A program made the position numbers and the translations under genes. From an uncultured Prevotella sp. (GTDB taxonomy: Bacteria; Bacteroidota; Bacteroidia; Bacteroidales; Bacteroidaceae), in NCBI GenBank assembly GCA_944321645.1, contig CALUMB010000018.1, positions 1 to 38,810 on the forward strand: a stretch of 38,810 bases of DNA, written 5' to 3'. Every line of letters begins with the position of its first letter. Positions within the stretch are counted from its first letter, which is position 1. Of this stretch, positions 26,247 to 35,248 are shown piece by piece. The notes under the pieces are model-generated. The model made no database searches. It was not told where the DNA came from and saw only the letters and a list, made by a program, of their open reading frames with translations.

Positions 26247-27842
26247 TCATTTGAATTTCACGGCAGCCTCTTCCACCGGCAAGCAATTCTTGTAGCCCTT
26301 GATGTAGTCGTTGAACCCGGCTACGTCCTCTGGAGTCGGCGCAATTTCCGTGCCTGTATTTCCAGCAAACACTTTCTCTTCGAGGAAGTCTGCCAATGAT
26401 TGTTTTGCTGTGTTGTTCACAAGATAGGAGCCTAAAATGGCCATACCCCACGGGCCACCTTCGCCGGCGGTCTCCATCACGGATATTGGCGAATTGAGCG
26501 CGGCGGCCAAAACGCGCTGGCCAACGCCTTTGGTCTTGAACAAGCCGCCATGGCCGGTTATCTTGTCGACTTTTATGTGCTCTTCGTTAAACAGAATGTC
26601 GTTGCCTATTTTCAGTACCCCGACAGCCGCATAAAGGTTCGCGCGCATAAAATTGGCAAGCGTGAACTTGTCGTTTGCGGAGCGGACAAACAGCGGCCGC
26701 CCTTCTGCCAAGCCTGTAACAGGCTCGCCGGAAATGTAGTTATAGGACAAAAGTCCGCCACAATTCGGAGCGCCTGTCAGCGCGTGGTTGTAAAGTTTCT
26801 CAAATACTTCGTTCATGTCCACTGGCACTCCGAGCAGTTCTTGGTACTCCTTGAATAGGTTCACCCAAGCGTTGAGGTCGGATGTGCAGTTGTTGCAATG
26901 AACCATTGCGACAGGATTTCCGTCTGGCGTCGTCACAATGTCTATCACCTCGTAGGGCTTCGACAAATCTTTTTCAAGCACAATCATTGAGAAAGACGAG
27001 GTGCCTGCCGAAACGTTGCCCGTGCGGGGCTTGACAGCGTTGGTGGCAACCATACCCGTTCCGGCGTCGCCTTCAGGCGGACATACGGGTATGCCGGCCT
27101 TCAGATGCCCGGAGACGTCGAGGCGCTTGGCACCTTCCGGGGTGAGGAACCCTGCGTTTTCGCCAGCCAGCAACACTTTCGGGAGTATATCGGCAAGCTT
27201 CCACTCGTAACCCTTGCCGGCAATCAGCTTGTCGAATTTGTCCATCATCGCAGATGAGTAATTCCTTGTCTGCGGATCGATTGGCAGCATACCTGAAGCA
27301 TCGCCTATGCCCAATACCCTCTCGCCTGTCAAGAACCAATGGATATATCCAGCCAAAGTTGTCAGGTAGTCGATGTCTTTAACGTGCTCCTCGTTGTCCA
27401 ATATGGCTTGGTAAAGGTGCGAGATGCTCCAACGGAGAGGAATATTGAACACAAACAACTCAGACAATTCGGCGGCAGCCTTGCCTGTGTTAGTGTTTCT
27501 CCATGTGCGGAACGGAACCAAGATTTCCTGATTTTTGTTAAATGCCATATAGCCATGCATCATGGCACTAACGCCAATTGCCGCGAGCGTCTCAATCTCA
27601 ATGTCATACTGTTCCCTTACGTTGCGGCGCAAATCAGCGTAGCAGTCCTGAAGGCCATACCATATAGCCTCGATGCTGTAAGTCCACAATCCGTCAACGA
27701 GCTGGTTTTCCCATGTGTGGCTGCCTTGCGCAATCGGCCTGTGTTCCGGGTCTATCAATACCGCCTTAATGCGTGTCGAGCCAAATTCTATGCCAAGAAT
27801 GGCCTTGCCATTTTCAATTATTGATTTAGCGTCAATTCCCAT
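26247..27842 (-). CDS. araB: L-ribulokinase-type FGGY carbohydrate kinase
   Basis: Phosphorylates L-ribulose to L-ribulose-5-phosphate with ATP. The 531-residue FGGY kinase has the phosphate-1 loop [16 protein letters not shown] (16-31), the catalytic base Asp259 in [10 protein letters not shown], and the ATP-binding segment around [14 protein letters not shown]. The C-terminal FGGY half contains [20 protein letters not shown]. By sequence alone it could be called xylulokinase; its position between araA and the arabinofuranosidase makes L-ribulose the likely substrate. A hairpin at 27895-27923 lies in the 110-base gap upstream. Confidence 0.9.
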   Translation of the reverse strand: MGIDAKSIIENGKAILGIEFGSTRIKAVLIDPEHRPIAQGSHTWENQLVDGLWTYSIEAIWYGLQDCYADLRRNVREQYDIEIETLAAIGVSAMMHGYMAFNKNQEILVPFRTWRNTNTGKAAAELSELFVFNIPLRWSISHLYQAILDNEEHVKDIDYLTTLAGYIHWFLTGERVLGIGDASGMLPIDPQTRNYSSAMMDKFDKLIAGKGYEWKLADILPKVLLAGENAGFLTPEGAKRLDVSGHLKAGIPVCPPEGDAGTGMVATNAVKPRTGNVSAGTSSFSMIVLEKDLSKPYEVIDIVTTPDGNPVAMVHCNNCTSDLNAWVNLFKEYQELLGVPVDMNEVFEKLYNHALTGAPNCGGLLSYNYISGEPVTGLAEGRPLFVRSANDKFTLANFMRANLYAAVGVLKIGNDILFNEEHIKVDKITGHGGLFKTKGVGQRVLAAALNSPISVMETAGEGGPWGMAILGSYLVNNTAKQSLADFLEEKVFAGNTGTEIAPTPEDVAGFNDYIKGYKNCLPVEEAAVKFK

Positions 27843-27894
27843 AATCGTAATTCAAAGTTAATAAAATTAGATGAAACAAATAATTAGAAGAAGC

Positions 27895-27923
27895 CCCATG
27901 GCCTTCCACAGGGAAAGCCTGGG
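27895..27923 (-). promoter_or_regulatory. Intercistronic hairpin between araA and araB
   Basis: CCCA, GGC and TTCC segments pair with GGGAA, GCC and TGGG, with one bulged base and a mismatch, in the 110-base araA-araB gap. On the reverse strand it is followed by CTTCTTCT rather than a clean U-tract. It may be a weak terminator or an mRNA-stabilising 3' end for the araA part of the message. Confidence 0.5.
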
Positions 27924-27952
27924 ACTCCTTTAAACATTGGCAGTCGGACTTT

Positions 27953-29479
27953 TTAGCAGAGAGCCTTGTTCAACATATAGTAAACTTCGTTGAAGCGCAA
28001 CTCTTTGCGGAACTCCTCCACTGTTGTATTCTCATTGATGGTGAGGCATTCGATGCCGGCAATCTCGGCATAGTCGTGCCAGTATTCATCAGTCAGGTCG
28101 TAAGAGAAGCAGCTGTGGTGTGTGCCGCCACCGTAAATCCAGCATCCTGCACCGACCTCAAAGTTTGGCTGCGGTATCCACAATGCGGAAGCAACGGGGA
28201 GCTTGGGCAGCGGTTTCGGCTCGATGCAGTTGACGTCGTTGACGATCATACGGAATCTGTTGCCCATGTCAACGATAGTTGCGGTCACGCCCTTGCCAAC
28301 CTTCGACGTGAATACGAGGCGGGCGGTCTGTGCCTTGCGAATGCCAATACCGAGGAAATGCACTTCGAGTCGAGGCTTGTTTGCTGCGATAAGCGGGCAA
28401 ACCTCGAGCATGTGGGCTTGCAGGATTGCGCTTTGCTCACCGTTAAAGTTGAGGGTATAGTCCTCAAGGAACGAGCAACCTCCGCCAAGACCTTGGTTCA
28501 TAACCCAAAGGGTGCGGTAGAGTGCGGCCGACTTCCAGTCGCCTTCTGCGCCAAAGCCATAGCCTTCTGCCATCAGGCGCTGCGAAGCAAGACCGGGAAT
28601 TTGGTCGAAGTGTGAGCCATCTGTCTGCCCGAGGTCGTCGAAGTTGGTCGTGAAGCCCTTTGCTCCCTTTGCCTTAAGGATTGCGCGTAAGGCAAGTTCG
28701 GCTTTGGCCGCGTTCCAAAGCACCGTGTATTCAGCAGTACGGCCATCATTCTTGATGTCGGTGTCATATAAGCGGAAGTATTCGTCAACGAGAGCCTTCA
28801 CGTCCTCATCCTTTATCTGGCTTTGAACTTCCATCAACTCGCTCACAGGACAATAGTCAACGTGGTATCCGAGCACTTGTTCGGCAGCCACCTTGTCGCC
28901 GTCGGTCACTGCCACATTGTTCATCTGGTCGCCAAAGCGGATGATGAGCATATCCTGGGCGTCGGCCCAAGCTGCGCACACACGCTCCCAAACGGCGATG
29001 TGGTCTTGAGTCTTGGCATCCTTCCAATAGCCGACAACGAGCTTGCGGCGAATGCGCATACGGGAGATTATATGGCCGAACTCGCGGTCGCCGTGTGCGC
29101 TTTGGTTCAAGTTCATGAAGTCCATGTCCATTGTGTCCCATGGAATCTCCTCGTTGAACTGTGTGTGTAGATGGAGGAGCGGCTTGTGGAGAATCTGCAG
29201 GCCGTGAATCCACATCTTTGCGGGCGAGAACGTGTGCATCCACGTAATCACGCCAACACACTTATCGTCGTTGTTGGCACGTGCGAACACATCGGCTACT
29301 TCCTTGGAGCTGTTGGCCGTTCCTTTGTAAACTACCTTTATGGGCAGGCGGCCAGACTCGTTGAGCCCATCGACCATTTTCTTGGAATGACCGTCAACCT
29401 GTACAACAGCATCGCCACCGTAAAGGAGTTGTGCGCCGGTTACAAACCAAACCTCTAAATTCTCAAATGCTTTTTCCAT
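27953..29479 (-). CDS. araA: L-arabinose isomerase
   Basis: A manganese-dependent cytoplasmic enzyme that converts L-arabinose to L-ribulose. The 508-residue length matches the family. Residues equivalent to the E. coli metal ligands are all present: Glu305 in RLMAEGYGFGAEGDW, Glu339 in CSFLEDYTL, His356 in LQAHMLEVCP and His454/455 in GGTHHSCFS. The N-terminal VWFVTGAQLLYG and WMHTFSPAKMWI segments are typical. It lies 47 bases after araD and is followed by a hairpin before araB. Confidence 0.98.
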   Translation of the reverse strand: MEKAFENLEVWFVTGAQLLYGGDAVVQVDGHSKKMVDGLNESGRLPIKVVYKGTANSSKEVADVFARANNDDKCVGVITWMHTFSPAKMWIHGLQILHKPLLHLHTQFNEEIPWDTMDMDFMNLNQSAHGDREFGHIISRMRIRRKLVVGYWKDAKTQDHIAVWERVCAAWADAQDMLIIRFGDQMNNVAVTDGDKVAAEQVLGYHVDYCPVSELMEVQSQIKDEDVKALVDEYFRLYDTDIKNDGRTAEYTVLWNAAKAELALRAILKAKGAKGFTTNFDDLGQTDGSHFDQIPGLASQRLMAEGYGFGAEGDWKSAALYRTLWVMNQGLGGGCSFLEDYTLNFNGEQSAILQAHMLEVCPLIAANKPRLEVHFLGIGIRKAQTARLVFTSKVGKGVTATIVDMGNRFRMIVNDVNCIEPKPLPKLPVASALWIPQPNFEVGAGCWIYGGGTHHSCFSYDLTDEYWHDYAEIAGIECLTINENTTVEEFRKELRFNEVYYMLNKALC

Positions 29480-29526
29480 AATTCTAATGTGCTTTTAGTT
29501 ATATGTTTGTCTGTTGATTGTTTTTT

Positions 29527-30228
29527 TTATTTCTTTTTCTGTCCGTAATAAGCGTTCGGGCCGTGCTTGCGGCTGAAATGTTTTTCCACAAGCAATGGGT
29601 TCATCGTGGTGTGCGGATTAACGCAAAACGAAACGAATGCCATCTTTGCGACTTGCTCCATCACAACGGCATTGTAGACCGCATTGTCGGCATCTTTCCC
29701 CCATGCGAAGGGCCCGTGGTTTTTCACGAGCACCCCAGGAGTGTGAACGGGATTTACCTTGCGCTTTTCAATGCAATTCACAATCACGTTGCCAGTCTCA
29801 AGTTCATAGTCGCCTTTCACCTCTTCTTCAGTCATGTCGTCGGTACAAGGGATGTCGTCATGGAAATAGTCGGCGTGTGTCGTGCCTATGTTAGGTATGG
29901 ACAAGCCGGCCTGCGCCCATGCAGTGGCGTATGTGGAGTGTGTGTGGACTATGCCGCCAATTTCGGGGTATGCCCTGTAAAGCACGAGGTGGGTGGGGGT
30001 GTCTGACGACGGGTTGAGGTCTCCCTCTACCACTTTGCCTGTCTTGAGGTCTACCACAACCATGTCTGACGCCTTCATTGTGTCGTAACTTACGCCAGAA
30101 GGCTTTATTACCACCAACCCTTTTTCGCGGTCTATGCCAGACACGTTACCCCATGTGAATATCACGAGGTTGTGCTTCACAAGGTCGAGGTTGGCTTTAA
30201 ATACTTTTTCTTTTAGTTCTTCTAACAT
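29527..30228 (-). CDS. araD: L-ribulose-5-phosphate 4-epimerase
   Basis: Epimerises L-ribulose-5-phosphate to D-xylulose-5-phosphate, the exit point of the arabinose pathway. The 233-residue class II aldolase-fold protein keeps the zinc ligands at the same numbers as E. coli AraD: Asp76 (NPSSDTPTH), His95 and His97 (IVHTHSTYA) and His171 ([10 protein letters not shown]). Catalytic Asp120 is in [13 protein letters not shown] and KPSGVSY form the substrate phosphate site. It starts 21 bases after araR. Confidence 0.97.
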   Translation of the reverse strand: MLEELKEKVFKANLDLVKHNLVIFTWGNVSGIDREKGLVVIKPSGVSYDTMKASDMVVVDLKTGKVVEGDLNPSSDTPTHLVLYRAYPEIGGIVHTHSTYATAWAQAGLSIPNIGTTHADYFHDDIPCTDDMTEEEVKGDYELETGNVIVNCIEKRKVNPVHTPGVLVKNHGPFAWGKDADNAVYNAVVMEQVAKMAFVSFCVNPHTTMNPLLVEKHFSRKHGPNAYYGQKKK

Positions 30229-30249
30229 GACTGTACTTTTGTTTGGTTT

Positions 30250-30927
30250 TTATAACTTAAAGTTTGGGGCATCATCGTATGCCCTCTTGTTGAATTTATA
30301 AAGGTAGGCTCCGCGCCGCGAGCTTGACTTGTCAATCTGGTCGGTCTTCTCGATGAAGTCCATGTCCTTGATGCGCTTGCGGAAGTTGCGCTTGTCCACC
30401 TTTTCGCCGCACACCGCCTCATACAGTTTCTGAAGCTGCGTCAGCGTGAACAGTTCCGGCAGCAGGTTGAAGCTGATAGGCTCGTGTGATATTTTGCGCC
30501 GCATCATCTTCAGTGCTTTGCCCACCATGATGTTGTGGTCGGAGTACATCTGTGGCAAGTCGTTGATGGATATCCACTGTAGCCCGTGCTTTTCCTGCAA
30601 GCTGCGGTCGTAGTCCTTCACGTTGATCAGGGCGTAATAGGCTATCGAAATCACCCTTTCACCGGGGTCACGGTCTACATTACCGAATGCCCCCACCTGG
30701 CGCATATATATGTTGCTTAACCCAGTGAGCTGGTTTAGCACCCGGTTTGCGGCATCGTCTATGCTCTCGTTCCCGCTGACAAAGCCACCGTACAGCGACC
30801 ACAAGCCGCGCCCGGGATCCATATTGCGCCGTCCAATGAGTATTTTCAGCTCGCCTTCATCGAATCCGAAGATTATGCAGTCGACGGAAACGAGAACTTT
30901 CGAGTACTCCCCGTAGTATGTTGTCAT
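30250..30927 (-). CDS. araR: Nudix-type arabinose regulator AraR (NrtR family)
   Basis: A predicted DNA-binding regulator with an N-terminal Nudix domain (about 8-145) and a C-terminal winged helix (about 150-225). The Nudix box starts at Gly48 with Glu54 and Arg62 at canonical spacing, but three acidic positions are replaced (Val63, Gln66, Leu67). The domain should therefore bind rather than hydrolyse a ligand. The C terminus has FTLTQLQKLYEAVCG, NFRKRIKDM and SSSRRGAYLYKFN, typical of NrtR-like helices. Established knowledge: Nudix-type AraR proteins control L-arabinose genes in Bacteroides, with arabinose as effector. It lies inside the operon it probably represses. Confidence 0.93.
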   Translation of the reverse strand: MTTYYGEYSKVLVSVDCIIFGFDEGELKILIGRRNMDPGRGLWSLYGGFVSGNESIDDAANRVLNQLTGLSNIYMRQVGAFGNVDRDPGERVISIAYYALINVKDYDRSLQEKHGLQWISINDLPQMYSDHNIMVGKALKMMRRKISHEPISFNLLPELFTLTQLQKLYEAVCGEKVDKRNFRKRIKDMDFIEKTDQIDKSSSRRGAYLYKFNKRAYDDAPNFKL

Positions 30928-30959
30928 CGTCTTGTTTTCGTGCTATGTGTTTTAGCGTA

Positions 30960-30987
30960 GGCGGCATGGCATAGCGTCCATGCCGCC
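30960..30987 (-). promoter_or_regulatory. Intercistronic hairpin between the symporter gene and araR
   Basis: A perfect 10-base-pair stem, GGCGGCATGG with CCATGCCGCC, around an 8-base loop in the 75-base gap. No U-tract follows on the reverse strand. It may act as a stability or attenuation element lowering araR relative to the transporter message. Confidence 0.6.
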
Positions 30988-31002
30988 CGGCGTTGAGTTT
31001 GC

Positions 31003-32748
31003 TTACCAGAAATAGATGTAGAAGGCGGCGCAGAGAACCACGACACCGAGTGTCGCTACAACATCCCACACGCCCCAACTCTCGCGAATCGACTTCTTGT
31101 AGCTGTCTGTAAATGTGATGGCCTCAATCTGCTCTGCGCTTGGCTTGGGAGTGAAGAACGAGATGATGAACATGGCCACGATGATGAACACAAGCAGCCA
31201 AATCTCGAACACAAGCCAGTTGGTCTGCCAGAACCATGCCGTGCCCTCCCAGAATGCGCCCTGCATATCGGCCTTGCCGGAGTTGGTGAGCACGTTGGTG
31301 AGCAGGCGCAGCATTCCTATGAGGAAGCCGCCGATAAGGCCCCATTCGCCTGCCTTAGGCGTGATGCGCTTCGAGAATATGCCGAGCGCAAACACTGCCA
31401 CCATTGCCGGGGCGATGAGTGACTGGATGTCTTGCAGATAGGAATAGAGGTTGCCCATGTTCATCATTATGGGCATCCAGGCAAGTCCGAGGATAACTAC
31501 GACCACCGTGGCCACGCGGCCAACGAACACATAGTGGCTCTCGCTCATGCCTTTCTTCATTGGCTTGTAGAAGTCTTCGGTGAACAGCGTTGCACAGCTA
31601 TTAAAGAATGCGGCCAGCGACGTTACGAGGGCGCACACGAAACCGATGGTCACAAGACCCTTGACACCGGCAGGCAAGATGTTTTTCACCATCATGGCAA
31701 ACGCGCCGTCGGTATCGTGTGAGTTGGTTATGTCCATCACGATTCCGCTACCTGACTTAAGCGAAAGCGCGTAGGCCACCATGCCCGGGATGAGGAACAT
31801 GAACACAGGCAGTATCTTGAAATATCCGGCGGCTATCGTACCGCGGCGTGCGCGCTTCATCACGGTTGCGTTGTCTTCGCCCTTTCTCTGGCCGAGCACA
31901 CGCTGCACGATGTGCTGGTCAGTACACCAATACCAGAAGCCGATTATCGAAGCTCCGAAGAACACCACGTAACCGGGGAACTGCGGATACATCGGATCTG
32001 CCGGGTCGGTGTGGAACATGTGTGTCGTTCCGAAGCCGTTGTGGGCGGCGTTGCAGGCATCCATCATCTGCGTCCAGCCTTCAACGATGCTGCCGTTGCC
32101 GAGCATGCTAAGGCCAAGGAAAAGCACGAGGAATGAGCCAATGATGAGTATCGGGGTCTGGATGGCCGACAGGGTCATAACGCCTTTCATGCCGCCAAAC
32201 ACCGTGAACACGGCCGTGATGGCAATAAGGCCGATGGCCCCATACCAGAACGGCAGGCCGAGCAGATATTCAAAGAAGATGCCGCCCGTGAAAGCTGTCA
32301 CTGAAACTTTAGTAAGCACGTAAGCGATGAGGGTGATGATGGACAGCCACGAGCCTGTGCGCTGGGTGTAGCGGAACTTGAGGAAATCCGGCATGGTGAT
32401 TATCTTGCCCATCTTGTTGTTCAACAACTGGTAGAAAGGCACGAACAGCCAGCCGAGAATCAATATCATCCAGCCTTGCATCTCCCAGTGTGCCATACCC
32501 ACGCCGTCTTTCGCGCCTGTTCCGGCAAGGCCCACAAGGTGCTCGGAGCCAATGTTTGCGGCAAAGATGGCTGCGCCGATGACATACCATGGCTCTCCCT
32601 TGCCAAACAGGTAGTCTTGGCTGTCAGCCCCCTTCATTTTTGCCTTGTCTTTCTTAATGCTGTAATATATAGCGCATATTATGGCAATAATGCCAACGGC
32701 CAGCACGGCCCAGTCTAACCAGACAAATTCGTTAGTGTTCCAGTTCAT
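31003..32748 (-). CDS. Sodium:solute symporter (SSS family), probable L-arabinose importer
   Basis: An inner-membrane sodium-coupled sugar symporter of the SSS/SLC5 family, 581 residues with about 14 hydrophobic segments. Family features are the N-terminal helix DWAVLAVGIIAIICAIYYS, the conserved FAANIGSEHLVGLAGTG in the first core repeat, GWLFVPFYQ, MPDFLKFRY, and AVFTVFGGMKGVMTLSAIQT. A final helix follows FFTPKPSAEQ. Substrate is inferred from the operon: it lies between the mutarotase and araR, as in arabinose clusters of Bacteroides. There is no SusC/SusD pair nearby, so outer-membrane passage must use something else. Confidence 0.92.
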   Translation of the reverse strand: MNWNTNEFVWLDWAVLAVGIIAIICAIYYSIKKDKAKMKGADSQDYLFGKGEPWYVIGAAIFAANIGSEHLVGLAGTGAKDGVGMAHWEMQGWMILILGWLFVPFYQLLNNKMGKIITMPDFLKFRYTQRTGSWLSIITLIAYVLTKVSVTAFTGGIFFEYLLGLPFWYGAIGLIAITAVFTVFGGMKGVMTLSAIQTPILIIGSFLVLFLGLSMLGNGSIVEGWTQMMDACNAAHNGFGTTHMFHTDPADPMYPQFPGYVVFFGASIIGFWYWCTDQHIVQRVLGQRKGEDNATVMKRARRGTIAAGYFKILPVFMFLIPGMVAYALSLKSGSGIVMDITNSHDTDGAFAMMVKNILPAGVKGLVTIGFVCALVTSLAAFFNSCATLFTEDFYKPMKKGMSESHYVFVGRVATVVVVILGLAWMPIMMNMGNLYSYLQDIQSLIAPAMVAVFALGIFSKRITPKAGEWGLIGGFLIGMLRLLTNVLTNSGKADMQGAFWEGTAWFWQTNWLVFEIWLLVFIIVAMFIISFFTPKPSAEQIEAITFTDSYKKSIRESWGVWDVVATLGVVVLCAAFYIYFW

Positions 32749-32801
32749 TGTCTTTTGTATATTAAATTAAGGTGTTATTTCCTAGGGTTCAGTAGTTTTT
32801 G

Positions 32802-33971
32802 TTACTTGACGCTGAATTTATACGCCACGTGGCTGTGGTATTTCTCGCCCGGCTTGAGGTAAGGCGACGGCCAGTCTTTCTTGTTGGGGGAGTCTGGGTA
32901 CTTCTGGCTCTCAAGGCAAACAGACACATGCTTCGGGTATTTCACGCCGTGCTTGCAGCTCACGCCCGTGCCTTGGAAGTTGCCCGTATAAACCTGCACA
33001 CCCGGCTCGTTGGTGAACATTTCGAGGAAAATGCCCGTCTTTGGCGAGTATAGCGAGGCTGCCACTGTCTTGTCGTCGCCCTTTCCGTCCTTGTAAGTGT
33101 TCAGGCACCAGTTGTGGTCGTAGCCCGTGGCGTTCTTTATTTGGTTGAATGTCGTGTCGTTCACGGTCTCTTCGATTGCGCGTGGGGTGCGGAAGTCCAT
33201 CGGGGTGCCTTCCACGGGGCTTATCTCGCCTGTGGTCATGTAGGTTGAGTCTGCCGGGGTATAGTTGTCGGCGTTTACATACAACACCATGTCCATGGCC
33301 TCCTTCGACGGGTCGCCGTTCAGGTTGAAGTAGCTGTGGTTGGTCATGTTTATCACAGTCTCCTTGTCTGTCGTTGCGTCAAAGTTTATGTCGAGAGTGT
33401 TGTCGCTTAGCAATGTGTATGTGGTCGTGGCAGTCACTGTGCCGGGAAAGCCATTGTCGCCATCCGGCGAAACGATGGTGAGCTTCAGCGTCGAATCGTT
33501 TGGTTGCTCGGCATCGTACACCTGGTACATCCAGCCGCTCGGCCCTCCGTGCAGGCAGTGTCCGTAGTTGTTGCGCGGCAACTGGTATTCCTTTCCCTCA
33601 ACGGTTATCTTGCCTTGGTTTATGCGGTTTGCATAGCGCCCAACCGACGACCCGAAGTCGCTGGGCGAGTTCACTGTGTCGGCATATTGCGCAACATTGT
33701 CGTAGCCCAATACCACGTCTGTGAGTTTCCCGTCCTTGTCTGGCACCATGATAGACACTACGCGTCCGCCAAAATTGGTGATGCAAACTTCCATGCCGTT
33801 GGGGTTCTTGAGTGCGTAAAGTGCCGTTTTCTTTCCGTTGATTGTAGAGTCAAACGCGGCAGGGTTAAGCCCAGATGCGGTTAGCTCCGTTTCCTGTTGA
33901 CCGGATGTGCAAGCGGACAGTGCCAAACTAGCCACACCAAGACCGCAAGCGATTTTTTTTAGGTCTCTCAT
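32802..33971 (-). CDS. galM: Exported aldose 1-epimerase (mutarotase) lipoprotein
   Basis: Interconverts alpha and beta anomers of aldoses, here most likely L-arabinose. The 389-residue protein carries a lipoprotein signal (MRDLKKIACGLGVASLALSAC, lipid on Cys21), so it acts outside the cytoplasm, before import. GalM motifs are GRYANRINQGKI, YGHCLHGGPSGW, the catalytic acid His212 in NHSYFNL and the catalytic base Glu354 in VCLESQKYPDSPN. It is the first gene of the arabinose operon, 53 bases before the symporter, behind the promoter at 34030-34060. Confidence 0.95.
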   Translation of the reverse strand: MRDLKKIACGLGVASLALSACTSGQQETELTASGLNPAAFDSTINGKKTALYALKNPNGMEVCITNFGGRVVSIMVPDKDGKLTDVVLGYDNVAQYADTVNSPSDFGSSVGRYANRINQGKITVEGKEYQLPRNNYGHCLHGGPSGWMYQVYDAEQPNDSTLKLTIVSPDGDNGFPGTVTATTTYTLLSDNTLDINFDATTDKETVINMTNHSYFNLNGDPSKEAMDMVLYVNADNYTPADSTYMTTGEISPVEGTPMDFRTPRAIEETVNDTTFNQIKNATGYDHNWCLNTYKDGKGDDKTVAASLYSPKTGIFLEMFTNEPGVQVYTGNFQGTGVSCKHGVKYPKHVSVCLESQKYPDSPNKKDWPSPYLKPGEKYHSHVAYKFSVK

Positions 33972-34027
33972 CTTACTTAAAAATGTATTTTAGTTATTGA
34001 ATAAATTGCTTCGCGTCCGTAATCGGG

Positions 34028-34039
34028 TGTAAATTTACA
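34028..34039. promoter_or_regulatory. Palindromic operator candidate (AraR) over the ara -7 box
   Basis: TGTAAATTTACA is a perfect 12-base palindrome that contains the predicted -7 element of the ara promoter (34030-34037). A repressor bound here would block RNA polymerase directly. A related TGTA...TACA site lies about 60 bases upstream. Confidence 0.62.
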
Positions 34040-34060
34040 GCATAATTTTCAAACGGCAAA
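34030..34060 (-). promoter_or_regulatory. Promoter of the arabinose operon
   Basis: On the reverse strand, TTTG (34060-34057), a 19-base spacer and TAAATTTA (34037-34030) give a -33/-7 pair with one mismatch to TAnnTTTG. Transcription would start near 34025, with a leader of about 54 bases before the mutarotase ATG. Ten genes follow without another clear promoter. Confidence 0.65.
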
Positions 34061-34089
34061 GAGATTGGGGCGATTTTTTTGCCTTAATA

Positions 34090-34104
34090 GTGTATATTTT
34101 ACAC
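34090..34104. promoter_or_regulatory. Second, upstream operator-like inverted repeat
   Basis: GTGTA-TATTT-TACAC repeats the TGTA/TACA half-sites of the palindrome at 34028, with 5 rather than 4 bases between them. It could allow cooperative binding or DNA looping. It is weaker evidence than the site over the -7 box. Confidence 0.45.
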
Positions 34105-34245
34105 AAAATGCTTTTTGTGAAACAAAAAAGAAGAGTTTTGGAGCCAAATTTGGGGTTAGTGCCGCTTTGCGGTCTCCGCGTCAACCCATTTCTGATAGCT
34201 TGTTCTGCGGTTGACGGCAATTGCAGGGTTGCCTTTCTGGCTGTT

Positions 34246-34510
34246 GTGCGATTAACATTTTTAAGTAAAAGGCATGAAAAAGCCGCCTATTTAGTAACTA
34301 CCTGATGCACAGCGTGTTGGGGAAATGTGCCGTTTCACTTCTCAAAACGCCCCGTTTTAGCGTCTGTTTCGTGCCGTTTTGCTGTGCGAAACAGCCCGTA
34401 TTGCAAGTCCGTTTCGCCAATCTTAAAAATCCATGCAAACCAAAGCGATTTTAGTTGAATATTTTCAACTCCAAGGGTTCCCATGCCACTGTCTTTGGCT
34501 ACTAACAAAA
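34246..34510 (-). repeat. Dispersed intergenic repeat, copy B (core 34321-34465)
   Basis: The inverted counterpart of the element at 9599-9856. Read on the reverse strand it shows the AAATATnCAACTAAAA landmark (34465-34449), the same 39-base spacer, GACTTGCAATACGG (from 34409) and four palindrome-like units. Their CCGTTT-type cores on the forward strand fall at 34331, 34353, 34375 and 34397, again exactly 22 bases apart. A TTAAC-TTTTTA-GT motif at 34246-34273 lies on the same side of the array as in copy A. The perfect inverted repeat AGTTGAATATTTTCAACT (34453-34470) is at the proximal edge. It fills most of the 731-base gap between galM and flavodoxin. Confidence 0.72.
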
Positions 34511-34657
34511 GTTGTGTCAGATATACCCGGCCAATATTCACATGACATGGATTCCAAATTTAAAAAGTGCGCCCGGTCTTTATGCCAATGGCTATTTTCA
34601 TGCCCACCAAAAGCAAAACCATAATAATTAGGTATTGCGTTTGTGGCGCAATGTAGA

Positions 34658-34665
34658 TAACTTTG
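34658..34665 (+). promoter_or_regulatory. -7 promoter element for flavodoxin
   Basis: TAACTTTG is an exact TAnnTTTG match 37 bases before the flavodoxin ATG. ATTG at 34634-34637, 20 bases upstream, is a three-of-four match to the -33 box. Confidence 0.68.
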
Positions 34666-34702
34666 CAACCAGAATTAATGTTTAACAATAGATTGGATAG
34701 AG

Positions 34703-35203
34703 ATGAATAAAACAATTGTGATTTACGGCTCATCGACCGGGACGTGCCGGTCCATCGCCGAAACCATAGCCGAAAGGCTTGGTGCCGAGGCTCTCGACGT
34801 GCAGAATTTGGACAAAGCAACAATTGAGGCCAACGACAATCTTATATTGGGAACCTCGACATGGGGGGCTGGCGAAATGCAAGACGATTGGTATGAAGGC
34901 ATTAAGACGGTGAAATCTGCAGACCTGACGGGTAAGGTAGTCGCTCTGTTTGGTTGTGGCGACTGCGAGTCTTACGGCGACACCTTCGTCAGTGGCATGG
35001 GCGAGCTGTACAATCTGCTGAAAGACAGCGGGGCGCATTTCGTCGGGGCGGTGCCTACCGATGACTACAACTATGAGGACAGCGAGGCTGTTGTGGGCGG
35101 CAAGTTTGTCGGTTTGCCATTGGACGAGACAAACGAGCCGGAAAAGACGGACTCCAGGATAGCATCATGGCTGGAGGAAATCGCAAGCGAACTCCGGGCA
35201 TAG
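34703..35203 (+). CDS. fldA: Flavodoxin
   Basis: A small FMN electron carrier of the long-chain flavodoxin class, 166 residues. The phosphate-binding loop is SSTGTC (10-15). FMN-stacking segments are TSTWGAGEMQDDW with Trp54 and FGCGDCESYGDTF with Tyr91. The C-terminal segment VPTDDYNYEDSEAVVGGKFVG carries the long-chain insertion characteristics. It is a stand-alone gene behind its own promoter. It could substitute for ferredoxin under iron limitation, as known for the family, but no iron-box was identified here. Confidence 0.95.
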   Translation: MNKTIVIYGSSTGTCRSIAETIAERLGAEALDVQNLDKATIEANDNLILGTSTWGAGEMQDDWYEGIKTVKSADLTGKVVALFGCGDCESYGDTFVSGMGELYNLLKDSGAHFVGAVPTDDYNYEDSEAVVGGKFVGLPLDETNEPEKTDSRIASWLEEIASELRA

Positions 35204-35248
35204 GCAGACAAGATTCATAAAGTATTTGTTTAGTTTTAATGAATGAAG

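Noticed and set aside
30250-30927. AraR annotated as an active Nudix hydrolase
   Set aside because: Three acidic positions of the Nudix box are lost and a winged-helix domain follows.
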